64,000 nucleotides of DNA from an uncultured Paracoccaceae bacterium (GTDB lineage Bacteria > Pseudomonadota > Alphaproteobacteria > Rhodobacterales > Rhodobacteraceae). The stretch is taken from the NCBI GenBank assembly GCA_934500835.1, contig CAKSTR010000002.1, positions 372,001 through 436,000 on the forward strand, in the 5' to 3' direction. Under the pieces are notes generated by a model. The model was not told where the DNA came from and made no database searches. It saw only the letters and a program-made list of their open reading frames with translations. Positions 28,495 through 37,468 of this stretch are shown here, piece by piece. The position numbers and the translations under genes are program-made. How positions within the stretch are numbered: the first letter of the stretch is position 1; each line of letters begins with the position of its first letter.

Positions 28495-29192
28495 TCGTGG
28501 CTGTCAATGCGCCGGCTGATACGCGCAGCCTGTCGGATCAGGCGCATGACCGCATCCGCCGCGACATCCTGAACAGCGCGCTTTTCCCCGGCGAGAAACT
28601 GCAGATCGAGGCGATTTCCGAACGGTACGGCATCGGCATCGCCCCGGTGCGCGAGGCGCTGAACCGCCTTTCGGCCGAAGGACTGGTCGAGCGCAAGAAC
28701 CAGCGCGGCTTCTTCGTCTCGGAAATCTCGATGTCCTCGCTGGAAGAGCTGGTAAGGACGCGGATCTGGCTTGAGACGCTGGCCTTGCGCGAATCCATCG
28801 GGAATGCCGATGAGGAATGGGAAGAGCAGCTTGTGCTGGCCTATCACCGGCTGGCCCGCACCCATCGCCGCATGCCCGCCGAGGCAGCACCCGAACAGAC
28901 CGAGGAATGGGAGATCCGCCACAAGGAGTTCCACCTTCTTCTGCTGGACCGCTGCGGCTCCGGCTGGCTTCTGGGGTTCTGCTCGTCCATGATGGATCAG
29001 GCGGTGCGCTATCGCAGCCTGTCGATGAACGTCCACCCCAGCCTTCTGCGCCGGCAAGGGGCGGCAGCCGAGCATGAGGTGCTGCTGCAAGCCGCCATCG
29101 ACCGCAATGCCGATCTGGCCTGCCGCCTTTTGGCCGAACATTACACGATAACGCTTGAAGGTCTGCGGAACGTGGTCGTCAAGGGCGGCTGA
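28491..29192 (+). CDS. GntR-family regulator (FCD-type)
   Basis: 233 aa. N-terminal winged helix (SDQAHDRIRRDILN, LQIEAISERYGIGIAPVREALNRLSAEGLVE) and an all-helical FCD domain (about 85-225) with the effector/metal residues spread over its helices. Encoded at the end of the importer operon and overlapping the permease stop by four bases. It likely controls both divergent operons, probably through the site at 25652-25709. Confidence 0.92.
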   Translation: MIVAVNAPADTRSLSDQAHDRIRRDILNSALFPGEKLQIEAISERYGIGIAPVREALNRLSAEGLVERKNQRGFFVSEISMSSLEELVRTRIWLETLALRESIGNADEEWEEQLVLAYHRLARTHRRMPAEAAPEQTEEWEIRHKEFHLLLLDRCGSGWLLGFCSSMMDQAVRYRSLSMNVHPSLLRRQGAAAEHEVLLQAAIDRNADLACRLLAEHYTITLEGLRNVVVKGG

Positions 29193-29301
29193 GCGGGCAG
29201 GGCGGCCGGCGACCCGCGCCACGGCCCGAATGGACGGTGGCGGCCGCCGCCGCCGCCGCCGACACAGGGGTCGCGCGGGCGGCCCTGCGGCGTCGCCGGC
29301 G

Positions 29302-30426
29302 CTAGCCCGCGGTGCGGGCGTGCCGGGCCAGTCCCGCGATCAGGGCTGTCACCCCGGCCTCGGACGTGATGATGCCGGGCGAGGCCCGCAGGATCTGGCC
29401 CCGGCCGTCGACAGAGATGCCCTCGGCCCGCAGGGCATCGACGATGGGGGCCGCCGCCCCGGACAGGCGCATCATCAGCGACCCGCCCCGGCGCGCCGCG
29501 TCCGGCGGGGTCAGCAGGTCCAGCCCCATCTCTTGCACCGCAGCGACAAGGGGGGCGGTCAACCGGCGGTTCTGCGCCAGAAGCGCACCCGGTGCCTGCG
29601 CCGCATGCCAGTCCATCGCCGGCAACGAGGCGATCGCCGCCATGCAGGCCGGGGTGCCGTTGTCGAAGCGGCGGATGTCGGGGGCATAGCTGAACCGGTC
29701 CAGCGCCCAGCTGAACGGATCGGGCTGGCTGAACCAGCCACGCAATTCGGGCGTGCACTCGGGGATCAGATCGGGCGCGACATGCAGGATGCCCGCGCCC
29801 GGCGTGCCGCACATCCATTTCAGGCTGGTCGAGACGGCGAAATCCACCGCCGGCGCGGTGACGTCGAAGGGGATCAGCCCCGCACCCTGGGTGATGTCCA
29901 CCCCGATCAGGCTGCCCATGCGCCGGCCATGCGCCACCAGCGGATCAAGGTCGATGCGGCGCGAGGTGGTCGAGGAGACCCAGGTCAACAGGGCCAGCGC
30001 GACATCGGGGCCCCATTGGGCGAGGAAATCCTCATCCTCGACCGCATGGGCGCCCTGGCGCAGCGGCACGGTGTCCAGCGTGAAGCCAAGCCGTTCCTGC
30101 AGCTTGGTCAGCAGGAAATGGTTCGAGGGGAAGCAATCCGCCGCGACCAGCACCCGCTTGCCCTTCAGCCGTCCGGGCGGCAGCGCGGTCAGCAGCATGT
30201 GGACGCCCTGGGTCACATTCTCGCAGGTCGTCACGCTGCCGGCGGGGGCGTTCAGGATGTCCCGCCAGCGCCCGATGAAGCGGTCACGCTGCGTCAGCAT
30301 CCAGCCCCACTGCCCATCATCCGCCGCCCCGTAGATCGCGGCGAATTCGGCCATGATGCGGGCCAGATCCTCGGCCTTGCCGGGATACTGGCCGATGGAG
30401 TGGTAAAGGAAATAGGCGTCCTGCAT
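29302..30426 (-). CDS. kynureninase-like class V aminotransferase-fold enzyme
   Basis: 374 aa. PLP enzyme of the kynureninase/cysteine-desulfurase fold. The PLP aspartate region is SLIGVDITQGAG and the Schiff-base lysine region VSTSLKWMCGTPGAGIL. The opening MQDAYFLYHSIGQYPGK is not that of a standard kynureninase, and no other kyn gene is nearby, so the substrate is uncertain. It is divergent from a GntR gene that probably regulates it. Confidence 0.75.
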   Translation of the reverse strand: MQDAYFLYHSIGQYPGKAEDLARIMAEFAAIYGAADDGQWGWMLTQRDRFIGRWRDILNAPAGSVTTCENVTQGVHMLLTALPPGRLKGKRVLVAADCFPSNHFLLTKLQERLGFTLDTVPLRQGAHAVEDEDFLAQWGPDVALALLTWVSSTTSRRIDLDPLVAHGRRMGSLIGVDITQGAGLIPFDVTAPAVDFAVSTSLKWMCGTPGAGILHVAPDLIPECTPELRGWFSQPDPFSWALDRFSYAPDIRRFDNGTPACMAAIASLPAMDWHAAQAPGALLAQNRRLTAPLVAAVQEMGLDLLTPPDAARRGGSLMMRLSGAAAPIVDALRAEGISVDGRGQILRASPGIITSEAGVTALIAGLARHARTAG

Positions 30427-30511
30427 GGATCTGTCCCTTGCCTGTTGCGGAGGGTTGCGGTGCCGCGCCGGCGGCCGGAATCAGCCGCGGTTCGCGCCGA
30501 AGATTGCCGAA

Positions 30512-30629
30512 AAGTGAATACACTTCAATGTTGAGTTTCGTGTTTGTAGCGAGAAAAATGTGGAGTATTGGGATAAGCGCGCCTATCTTCTAAAAATATT
30601 GATCCTCATCTCGGAATAAACTGAATACA
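30512..30629. promoter_or_regulatory. candidate operator region between the PLP enzyme and GntR genes
   Basis: The 210-bp gap is AT-rich. AAGTG-AATA-CACTT (30512-30525) is an inverted repeat and TGAATACA occurs twice (30515-30522 and 30622-30629). These could be binding sites for the divergently encoded GntR. The arms are short, so this is tentative. Confidence 0.3.
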
Positions 30630-30636
30630 TAAACTC

Positions 30637-31308
30637 ATGAATGATCAACCTGTCCCCTCGCGCATCAGCCACCGCGACCGCATCTATGACGCCCTGGTCC
30701 AGCGCATCCGCACCGGCCTTCTGGGATGGGAGGACCGGCTGGTCGATGTCACGCTGGCGGCGGAACTGGGCGTGTCGCGGATGCCGGTGCGCGACGCACT
30801 TCTGCGGCTGGTGGCCGAGGGATATCTTTCCCCGACAACCCGCGGCTTCACCCTGCCAAGGCTGACGGATGAACAGGTGCTGGAGGTTTTCACCCTGCGC
30901 CGGTTGCTGGAGCCGCGGGCGGCTGCCATGGCGGCGCAGGCGATGACCGCGCCGGCGCTGGATCTGGTGGCGGCGGCCGTCGCCGATGCGGCACAGGCGG
31001 CAAAGGGCGCTGACGTTCCGGCGCTGTTCCGCGCCTCGGAAGCCTTCCGCAATGGCTGGCTTGCCGTCGTGCCGAACGCTGCGCTGGTCGAAACCATCCG
31101 GCGCTATTTCGTGCAGATCCAGAATGTGCGCCTGATCACCCTGCAAGAGCCTGATACGATGCGGATCATCGTCGAGGGGCAGGATGACCTGCTGACCGCC
31201 TTCCGGGCCGGGGATGCGCTGGCCGCCGCCGACCGGATGCTGCGCTTCGTGGTCGAGGGCGAGCAGGCCTTTCTGCGCGCGCGACCCGCGCCGGTGCAGG
31301 GCGCGTGA
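30637..31308 (+). CDS. GntR-family regulator
   Basis: 223 aa. N-terminal winged helix-turn-helix (RDRIYDALVQRI, LAAELGVSRMPVRDALLRLVAEGYL) and a C-terminal FCD-like helical domain with LRRLLEPRAAAMAAQAM. Divergent from the kynureninase-like gene. It is the last chromosomal protein gene before tRNA-Val and the island. Confidence 0.9.
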   Translation: MNDQPVPSRISHRDRIYDALVQRIRTGLLGWEDRLVDVTLAAELGVSRMPVRDALLRLVAEGYLSPTTRGFTLPRLTDEQVLEVFTLRRLLEPRAAAMAAQAMTAPALDLVAAAVADAAQAAKGADVPALFRASEAFRNGWLAVVPNAALVETIRRYFVQIQNVRLITLQEPDTMRIIVEGQDDLLTAFRAGDALAAADRMLRFVVEGEQAFLRARPAPVQGA

Positions 31309-31519
31309 ACTGCCGGCAGTCCTGGCATTCCATTGCCCGCCGCTCGGCCGGTCCACGCGCGCCGGGCGCCGATCATCCGGCGCAAGGTGGGAAAGGACGC
31401 GGCCAGTGGCGAAATGATCCGCCTGCCTCGCGCCGCCCTTCTGGCGGGAAGCCCCAAGGGGGCGTCCGACACGCAAGCCGCTTGCATCGCCCGGCGGGGG
31501 CGGCTAATCCCGGCGCGTC
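31309..31519. other. no gene seen between GntR and tRNA-Val
   Basis: About 210 bp of GC-rich DNA. Open frames crossing it run into the tRNA and have no ribosome site. It should hold the tRNA promoter, but I cannot pick one out. Confidence 0.4.
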
Positions 31520-31595
<76 letters not shown>

Positions 31596-31657
31596 CCTTC
31601 AAATATCGCCTAAATGACTGAAAAATAACAGAAACTCCAATAGGGATTCTTTGGCGC

Positions 31658-31692
31658 TGTCCCCCAAAAAGGACGGGTCCTGTCCCCCAAAA
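31658..31692 (+). repeat. left integrase arm-type sites
   Basis: TGTCCCCCAAAA occurs at 31658-31669 and 31681-31692, start-to-start spacing 23 bp. At the other end TGAACCCCAAAA occurs twice with the same spacing. The rest of the 300 bp between attL and the TIR gene shows no gene; it holds CCGCTCACGCGG (31728-31739, one base off the island palindrome) and TTTATACTGT (31879-31888). Confidence 0.65.
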
Positions 31693-31901
31693 GCCGCCGT
31701 TTAGGGTGCAGAAATGGAATCACAAGCCCGCTCACGCGGGCGGCGTTCCGAGACGGGGAGAGGGCAGGGGCCACCGCAACGCCCCACAGAGCCGCCGCCC
31801 TGCATAGACGGCCACCAGCGCCCCGGAGAGGGCTAGACGGGCGCTAGCGGGGCACAGAGAGCAGGGCTGTAGGTAGTTTTTATACTGTTGTCGCGCACAG
31901 A

Positions 31902-32942
31902 CTAGAATGGGATTTCGTCGTCCTTTGCCTGTTCTTTCTTTTCTTTATCAGTTTTTACAATCTCCGCGATTTTTTCACTGAAATAATCGGGAAGGTCAAA
32001 AATCAGAGTTTGCATGTCATGGATAAGTTCTACTTCCCTCGGATTTCCATAGGACGTTGTTTCGGAAACTGTGGTAAGCTTTCGCAAATCTAGCCTTTTA
32101 ATGGCACTGTCATAGTTCTTCGACAAGATGCTACTGACATCATTTATCTCTTCCCATCCCAAAATTCTCGCAACTTCTTCACTTGTGCGCCAACCAACGC
32201 CAAATTTTGCCCGACCTGTGTCATAAGCATATTGGAGTATCATAACCTCCTCATCTTTCAACTTTCCCGCTTTCAAGTCGCTAAGGAATTTCTCAACCGG
32301 GCCGAGCTTTCCGGCTGTCGCAGGCGCAGGCACAGGCACACGCACAGACGCAGTTTTCTGTATTGGATCGTCTAATTTAATAGGCGGATGAGATTCACGG
32401 AGCGCAAGTGGTTTATGTTCTTCCCTTTCTGGAACGCCTTGTGTGAAAGTATTTTCACCTGTCTCGATCTGTGCTACCCGCGTCATAAACTTCTTCCTTG
32501 CCCTTCCCATGACTACGGGCAGTGTTGATAAGCCGTATTGCTCCTTCATTGATTCAGTAAACTCTGTTACTCTATCATCGTCACTGACGAAGAACCCGAT
32601 TTCACGCGGGTCCAATGCACCGCTTAGAAATTCAGTGCTTTTAACGTCGAAATCTGGTGTGAAAATTGAAACATGTTGACTTTCTATGATCCAAGCGGCC
32701 CCCATTTCATTTAGACAGGCAATACTCGAATAGTAGTTTCTTGAAAGAAGATAAATAACGAATGGCTTCTCTGAAATCCGGTTCTTCAGCCAGCGAAATA
32801 TGTTTTCTCCAGCCGGTATTCCATACACACTATCACTGGTGAACGTGATGCTTTCATGTGGAATTCCTATATCCACTAGCAACTCGACTAAAGCCGATCC
32901 GTACTTCGAGTCTTTCGATGAGTGCGAAATGAATATTTTCAT
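31902..32942 (-). CDS. TIR-domain protein, possible anti-phage NADase effector
   Basis: 346 aa from ATG 32942; ATG 32969 is also possible and neither has a strong ribosome site. Residues 1-125 form a bacterial TIR domain: MKIFISHSSKDSKYG opens it and SSIACLNEMGAAW places Glu79 at the catalytic glutamate position of NADase TIRs. After a Pro/Ala linker (about 200-215) comes a domain of about 110 residues with a possible winged helix (WRTSEEVARILGWEEINDVSSILS). That second domain is not recognised. The gene is clearly more AT-rich than the flanks. Many bacterial TIR proteins kill infected cells by depleting NAD, so it is likely defence cargo, though that role is inferred. Confidence 0.8.
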   Translation of the reverse strand: MKIFISHSSKDSKYGSALVELLVDIGIPHESITFTSDSVYGIPAGENIFRWLKNRISEKPFVIYLLSRNYYSSIACLNEMGAAWIIESQHVSIFTPDFDVKSTEFLSGALDPREIGFFVSDDDRVTEFTESMKEQYGLSTLPVVMGRARKKFMTRVAQIETGENTFTQGVPEREEHKPLALRESHPPIKLDDPIQKTASVRVPVPAPATAGKLGPVEKFLSDLKAGKLKDEEVMILQYAYDTGRAKFGVGWRTSEEVARILGWEEINDVSSILSKNYDSAIKRLDLRKLTTVSETTSYGNPREVELIHDMQTLIFDLPDYFSEKIAEIVKTDKEKKEQAKDDEIPF

Positions 32943-33053
32943 TGTCGAGCCGCATAATTGGATGATCATTGAGGGTGGTCTGCATCAGACTCTTACAATG
33001 CGGGTCAGGTTGCAAGATGCTATCGGTTGCTTGGTTCTGCGTCAGAGACATAG

Positions 33054-33074
33054 AAAAGGGGCCGATGTGGCCCC
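33054..33074 (-). terminator. Rho-independent terminator after the tape-measure operon
   Basis: On the minus strand GGGGCC-loop-GGCCCC is followed by TTTTC. It lies just past the stop of the 58-aa gene and marks the end of the tape-measure transcript. Confidence 0.8.
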
Positions 33075-33078
33075 TCTG

Positions 33079-33255
33079 TCAGTCTTCGTCGTCATTGAGT
33101 CGGAAACCCCGCGGCAACGGCCCGGCGATGCGGTAGCGGTCCATCCCCACGGCGATCACGGGGACCCCCGCAAGAAAGAGGCGGCGGAGTTGGTTCGTTG
33201 TCAGGCGGAAGGCCTGTTCATGCTGGCCTGTGGGGTGGCGGCGGTTCGGTTCCAT
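33079..33255 (-). CDS. 58-aa protein coupled to the tape measure
   Basis: Small basic-to-acidic protein, MEPNRRHPTG at the start and FRLNDDED at the end. Its ATG shares a base with the tape-measure stop (TGATG), and a terminator follows at once, so it is very probably translated. Middle part HEQAFRLTTNQLRRLFLAGVPVIAVGMDRYRIAG could be a short beta-rich fold. No family is recognised; a tail or chaperone role is only suggested by position. Confidence 0.65.
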   Translation of the reverse strand: MEPNRRHPTGQHEQAFRLTTNQLRRLFLAGVPVIAVGMDRYRIAGPLPRGFRLNDDED

Positions 33256-36227
33256 CAGCGGTTCCCTCTGGGGTTCAGAGACCCGCCGTAGGCTGCGGCT
33301 GCGGCCAACTCCACCTGTACGGCCATGCGAACCGAGTCCCCGATTGTCTTGGCCATGGCCGCCGCCTGTTTCGGGTCGTTCGCATCGCCGCCTCCGTCAA
33401 CATTCACCGTTGTTGACACGTTCACGTCTCCGAACCGGGCCGTGGTGGTCGCGCCCGTCTCTAGCCCCGAAGCATCCACCGGGATTTTCCGGCCCTTCGA
33501 GAGGGGCACCACGGCTTCGTTGGGGTGCAGAATCGCTGGGATGCCCGAGGTGTTCGGCGTTCCCTGTGCAAACTGCGGCGCGTGGTGGAATGCAGCCGGG
33601 CTGACAAAGTGGGTCGACATGCCGGGGCCGTCGCTGTAGCCGCCTTCGGCAAAGCCGAAAATCTTCCCGATGAGGCCGAAGAAGCCGCCGCCCATTCCGG
33701 CGGTTGCCCCCGTGGTCGGGACTGACGCGCCTGTCATCGCGGCAGAGAGGATTCCGGCGGCCTGCGTGGCCCCTGCGACAATCCCCCCGGCCAGAACCGG
33801 CGCGGCGGCAGTCGCGCCGCTCTTCACCCCGTTGTCGTCACCTGCAAGGAACGGGAAGAGCATTTTTGTCGTTTGGGCGGCAAGCGCGTCAGCGAATTTT
33901 CGGCGCAGCGAGTCAACGATCTTCTTGGCATCGAATTCACCCATGAAAGCGTCAGACAATCCGCCGTTGAAAGCTTCCGCAAGGTCTCGTTTCAGGTATC
34001 CAATAGATTCCAGAGCGCCCGGCAGATCGTTGACATATTGGCGCAGCGCCTGCTGTGCCGTGGCCTGCCGCTCCAATTCCGCGTTTAGCTGTAGGGTGGC
34101 CTCGTACTGTTGAATCAGACCGGCGGTGTTGGAGTCGATAGTGCCGTTCATTAGTTTTTGCGCGTCCGCCCACATGCGGGCCGCTTCGATTGAATCCACC
34201 TGTCCAGAGGCGAGGATTGCCAGCGCGTCGGACTCCTGTTCGGCTTCAAAAATGCGCTTATTTACATCGCGTGACAGGGCGGCAAGAGATTTGCGTTCAT
34301 CGCCTATGGCCTCGGTTCTGGCCGCGCTTCCGCCGCTGGACGAGTCGCGCTTCCGGGCCTCTTCGCGGGCAGCGCTGATCTGATCATCCAGCACCAATCC
34401 ACGCTCGAATTGGTTGCGCTCTACCTGAATCAGTCCCCGATTGATCCAGCCACCTACGCCATCGCCTGCCGCGTTTTCGCGCGCAGCAAGGCGGGCTTCG
34501 TTCTCGTGCCGAAGGCGGGCAATTTCGCCGTCGCGGATGGAGCCGCCCTTCTGCAAAACCGCCAATTCGGCGTTCTTCGCCGCGATCCCGATGGCCCCGC
34601 CGGAAATTGACGCTAGCTGCGACATGATGGCGGAGATTTCAGCCTTCACCCCGGCCATGGCATTGGCCCATGAATTTGTCTGGCCGGTGGCCTGCCCGAT
34701 CATCCCGGGAACCGGGGCAAGGATGGCGGACAAGCGGTCAGCGTTCAGCCCCAGCGTTGCGGCCTCTTCAACCGCTTTGACAAGCTCGGGGGGGAGCTTT
34801 GCCCCGGCATCGCGGGCGGCGAGAAGTTGGGCGACAACACGTTGCAGGGCTGCCGATGTCTCCTGCGGGCCTTTGGCCATACGGGCGGCGTTCAAGGACT
34901 CTGTGAGGGCGTGTGCCTGATTTACGGAGAGTCCGAATTTGATTTGTAGCTGTTCCGCCGCGTCAGCGGCTAGAAGGATCGTTTCAGCCCGTAGCGCCGA
35001 TGGCAAGAAGGACGCTTTGTCCCACTGATCCATGAGTCCGGTTACGCCCGACATGGTGACGCCAAGTGCGGCGACTCCGTCCTGAAGCTGTTGCTCCATC
35101 TTCATTGTGGCCACTGCGGCCATGGCCGCGTGGAACCGCTGTGCGGAGTCCGCAGCCATCCCGAATTCCTCGCGAAGGGCCAGCGTTCCGCCATTCACGG
35201 CGGCGGCGGAGTCCCGGTAGGTGTTCAGGGTGGTGTTCAAGTTAGACATGACGTCATCAAACGTCTTTGCCTTCTCGCCCCCGGTCATCAGGAGCGGCAC
35301 CAGTGCCCCCATGATGGCCGCAACGGCCCCGGCTGCGGCACCCCAGACACCGAACCCGCCAAGCAACTGAGGCAGTTGCATGGACAGGGCGCGCGTGGCG
35401 TCGGTCCCGGCGGCGATCTGTACGAAGAAGTCACCGATCTGATAGCTAGCGTTTTGCACCTGCCAGCCCATGTTTTTTGCGCTTTTTCCGATGTGATCAA
35501 ACCCGCCAAGGGTGGCGGCGGCGCGGTCTCGGGCCTGCGCGGCAAGCGCCGACGAAATGACGCCTTCGCGCTCTGCCATAGCGATACGGTCAAGCGTGGC
35601 TTCGTACTGCTTGGACGCGGAATAGAGGGGGTTGAACTCTGCCCGGAGCGCCGACAGTGCGGCCTCGTGCTGGGCGGCACCTCGCGCCGCCTCAGCCTGT
35701 TCTCGCGCGAGCTGGGCGAGGTCCCCACGGGCGTATTCTGCCGCTGTGGCGGTCTGGGTCAGGCCGGTGCGCAGGTCCTCATATGCGGAACGGGCCACGC
35801 GCACGTCCATGGGGGTCTGCACGTCCAGAAGGCTGGCCCGGAGCCGGGCTAGGCCCGCTTCAAGCTGTGCAAGCCCAGAGGCGTCCCCGAGGTCGCCTAG
35901 CCTGAAACCAAGCTTTTGCGCGCTCGTGGTGGCCTGCCGCAGGGCCATGGCGCTGGCAAGGGCGGTGCGCTGGATATTTGCTGCGGCGCGATCTGACGCG
36001 GACTCAACCTGAGCAAGTCCAGATGAGGTTTTGCGCGCTTCGGCGGTGATCTCTTTAAGTCCGCCTGTATTGGCCTTTGACAGGCTGGTGAAAGCGCCCT
36101 GCGTGTCCTTTTCCAGCCCCGCGACGGCCCGCTTTACGGATTCAATAGCGGCTGTGAATTGTTTTGCGCCGGTCTGGGCTGCGCCTGCATCAATAGCGAG
36201 CCGCAATTCATGGGTTTTTGTAGTCAT
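33255..36227 (-). CDS. phage tail tape-measure protein
   Basis: 990 aa. Sets tail length and is carried inside the tail tube. The N-terminal third is Ala/Gln/Glu-rich helical sequence; a hydrophobic stretch lies near residues 290-320 (LPQLLGGFGVWGAAAGAVAAIMGALVPLLM); the C-terminus shows the typical prophage pattern FAEGGYSDGPG...HAPQFAQG...AILHPNEAVVPLSKGRKIPVD. At about 1.5 angstrom per residue the predicted tail is near 150 nm. No neighbouring tail tube, sheath, chaperone or baseplate gene is present, which is unusual. CCGCGTCAGCGG at 34958 lies inside it. Confidence 0.88.
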   Translation of the reverse strand: MTTKTHELRLAIDAGAAQTGAKQFTAAIESVKRAVAGLEKDTQGAFTSLSKANTGGLKEITAEARKTSSGLAQVESASDRAAANIQRTALASAMALRQATTSAQKLGFRLGDLGDASGLAQLEAGLARLRASLLDVQTPMDVRVARSAYEDLRTGLTQTATAAEYARGDLAQLAREQAEAARGAAQHEAALSALRAEFNPLYSASKQYEATLDRIAMAEREGVISSALAAQARDRAAATLGGFDHIGKSAKNMGWQVQNASYQIGDFFVQIAAGTDATRALSMQLPQLLGGFGVWGAAAGAVAAIMGALVPLLMTGGEKAKTFDDVMSNLNTTLNTYRDSAAAVNGGTLALREEFGMAADSAQRFHAAMAAVATMKMEQQLQDGVAALGVTMSGVTGLMDQWDKASFLPSALRAETILLAADAAEQLQIKFGLSVNQAHALTESLNAARMAKGPQETSAALQRVVAQLLAARDAGAKLPPELVKAVEEAATLGLNADRLSAILAPVPGMIGQATGQTNSWANAMAGVKAEISAIMSQLASISGGAIGIAAKNAELAVLQKGGSIRDGEIARLRHENEARLAARENAAGDGVGGWINRGLIQVERNQFERGLVLDDQISAAREEARKRDSSSGGSAARTEAIGDERKSLAALSRDVNKRIFEAEQESDALAILASGQVDSIEAARMWADAQKLMNGTIDSNTAGLIQQYEATLQLNAELERQATAQQALRQYVNDLPGALESIGYLKRDLAEAFNGGLSDAFMGEFDAKKIVDSLRRKFADALAAQTTKMLFPFLAGDDNGVKSGATAAAPVLAGGIVAGATQAAGILSAAMTGASVPTTGATAGMGGGFFGLIGKIFGFAEGGYSDGPGMSTHFVSPAAFHHAPQFAQGTPNTSGIPAILHPNEAVVPLSKGRKIPVDASGLETGATTTARFGDVNVSTTVNVDGGGDANDPKQAAAMAKTIGDSVRMAVQVELAAAAAYGGSLNPRGNR

Positions 36228-36744
36228 AATTTAGTCCAATGTGTCGGGGGATATGTCGGCGCTGTTAATGGCGGGCGACAATTAGAACCGCCGCCCGCCA
36301 AGGCCTGACACATGCACGAAGTATACCCGCGCGCTCCTGAATTCCCCATGTTTGGCAATCGGCGGAATTCCGCCTATAATCATTTAGGGCAAAATTTGAA
36401 ATTTTTATGGGGCGTCTTGTTTTTGAATGGGGGGTGCCATCCTTTTCGGACGGGTCCCCCGGCAAATCAAACAAACAGAACCCGGAAACTACGCTTCAAG
36501 CCTAATTCCGGGCTGAAAGTTGGATGGAAGTTTGCAATCGGGATTCCGAATTGTTGCTGTACAACCTGCTGACGGGTACGGGGGGCGTGGAAGCCCCCCG
36601 GGGTGTACCCCCTAAACGGGTCCCCCTGCGGTGTTTTTATCAATGCAAACAACAAGTTATGGTGGCTTTGCCGCTGTCCGCTGACGCGGTGATGGTGCGG
36701 CGATGCCCGCTGACGCGGGTCGCACCTAACCTGCTAGCCTCAAT
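36228..36744. other. gene-free 517 bp upstream of the tape measure
   Basis: No convincing gene; two minus-strand frames of 62 and 69 codons lack family features. Two adjoining hairpins stand out: CGGGGGGC-GTGGAA-GCCCCCCG (36579-36600) and GGGGT-GT-ACCCC (36600-36611). Two copies of CCGCTGACGCGG lie at 36678-36689 and 36707-36718, just beyond the recombinase stop. The promoter for the tape measure should be here. Confidence 0.45.
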
Positions 36745-37419
36745 CTATGCGGCAATCCGGGCCAGCACGTTGGATACAGTGGTCGGATACCAGCTTCCGC
36801 CGCGTTTGGTCTTGATCCCTCGGGCGTTCAACTCGCCTGCGATGGCGGCAAGGGTGGTGTGTCCTGCCGCCCGGACATCTGCCAACACGTCAACTAGGTC
36901 GAGCGCGCGCGTCAGCGCGGCTTGCTGCTTCGCCATGCAGGACGCGGTGTTGCCCTTGCCAGCACGGCGCAAGGCTTCGGCTCCGTTCGGGTTGCCCAGC
37001 TTCGTGCCGCGCGCCTTCGCGGCCTTAAGTGCTGCTTTTGTCTGTCGGCTGATAGCCTCGCGCTCTTCTTGTGCGACAAGCGCCATCACACCGATGGTCA
37101 TGGTATTGGCGTTCGGCATGTCAACCGCAACGAAATCCACCCCAGAATCCTTTAGATTCAACAGGAAAGCGGCATTTCTAGAGAGACGATTGAGGCGGGC
37201 AATCACCAGCTTAGAACCTGTCAGGCGGGCAAGACGGATGGCCTTGGCGAGTTCGGGGCGGTCATTCACCTTGCCGCTTTCGACTTCCACAAACTCCCGC
37301 ACGATGGTGGCTTGGATGGTGGCAGCGTAAGCCGCAATCTCGGCTTGCTGGGCTTCAATCCCCAAACCGCTGGACCCTTGCCGTTGGGTTGACACCCGGC
37401 AGTAACTCACAATCTGCAT
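36745..37419 (-). CDS. small serine recombinase (resolvase/invertase family)
   Basis: 224 aa. N-terminal catalytic domain (1-140) with nucleophile Ser10 in YCRVSTQRQ, arginine-rich ARLNRLSRN (about 74-82) and MALVAQEEREAISRQTKAAL. The C-terminal helix-turn-helix is about 185-222 (TLAAIAGELNARGIKTKRGGSWYPTTVSNVLARI). It could resolve dimers, invert a segment or move a cassette. Divergent from the zinc-ribbon gene; a possible recombination site lies just upstream. Confidence 0.92.
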   Translation of the reverse strand: MQIVSYCRVSTQRQGSSGLGIEAQQAEIAAYAATIQATIVREFVEVESGKVNDRPELAKAIRLARLTGSKLVIARLNRLSRNAAFLLNLKDSGVDFVAVDMPNANTMTIGVMALVAQEEREAISRQTKAALKAAKARGTKLGNPNGAEALRRAGKGNTASCMAKQQAALTRALDLVDVLADVRAAGHTTLAAIAGELNARGIKTKRGGSWYPTTVSNVLARIAA

Positions 37420-37429
37420 TCTAGTAGCC

Positions 37430-37468
37430 TTTATACTGTCGCGCTTTCCTCGTTAGGCCACTGTATAA
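37430..37468. promoter_or_regulatory. possible res/crossover site of the serine recombinase
   Basis: TTATAC (37431-37436) and GTATAA (37463-37468) form a 38-bp dyad directly upstream of the recombinase gene, like a res subsite or autoregulatory operator. TTTATACTGT plus TCGCGC also occurs at 31879-31896, past the TIR stop, so the pair would flank TIR, tape measure and recombinase. Confidence 0.35.

Noticed and set aside
36265..36655. Two short minus-strand frames upstream of the tape measure
   Set aside because: No ribosome sites or family patterns, and one runs through strong hairpins.
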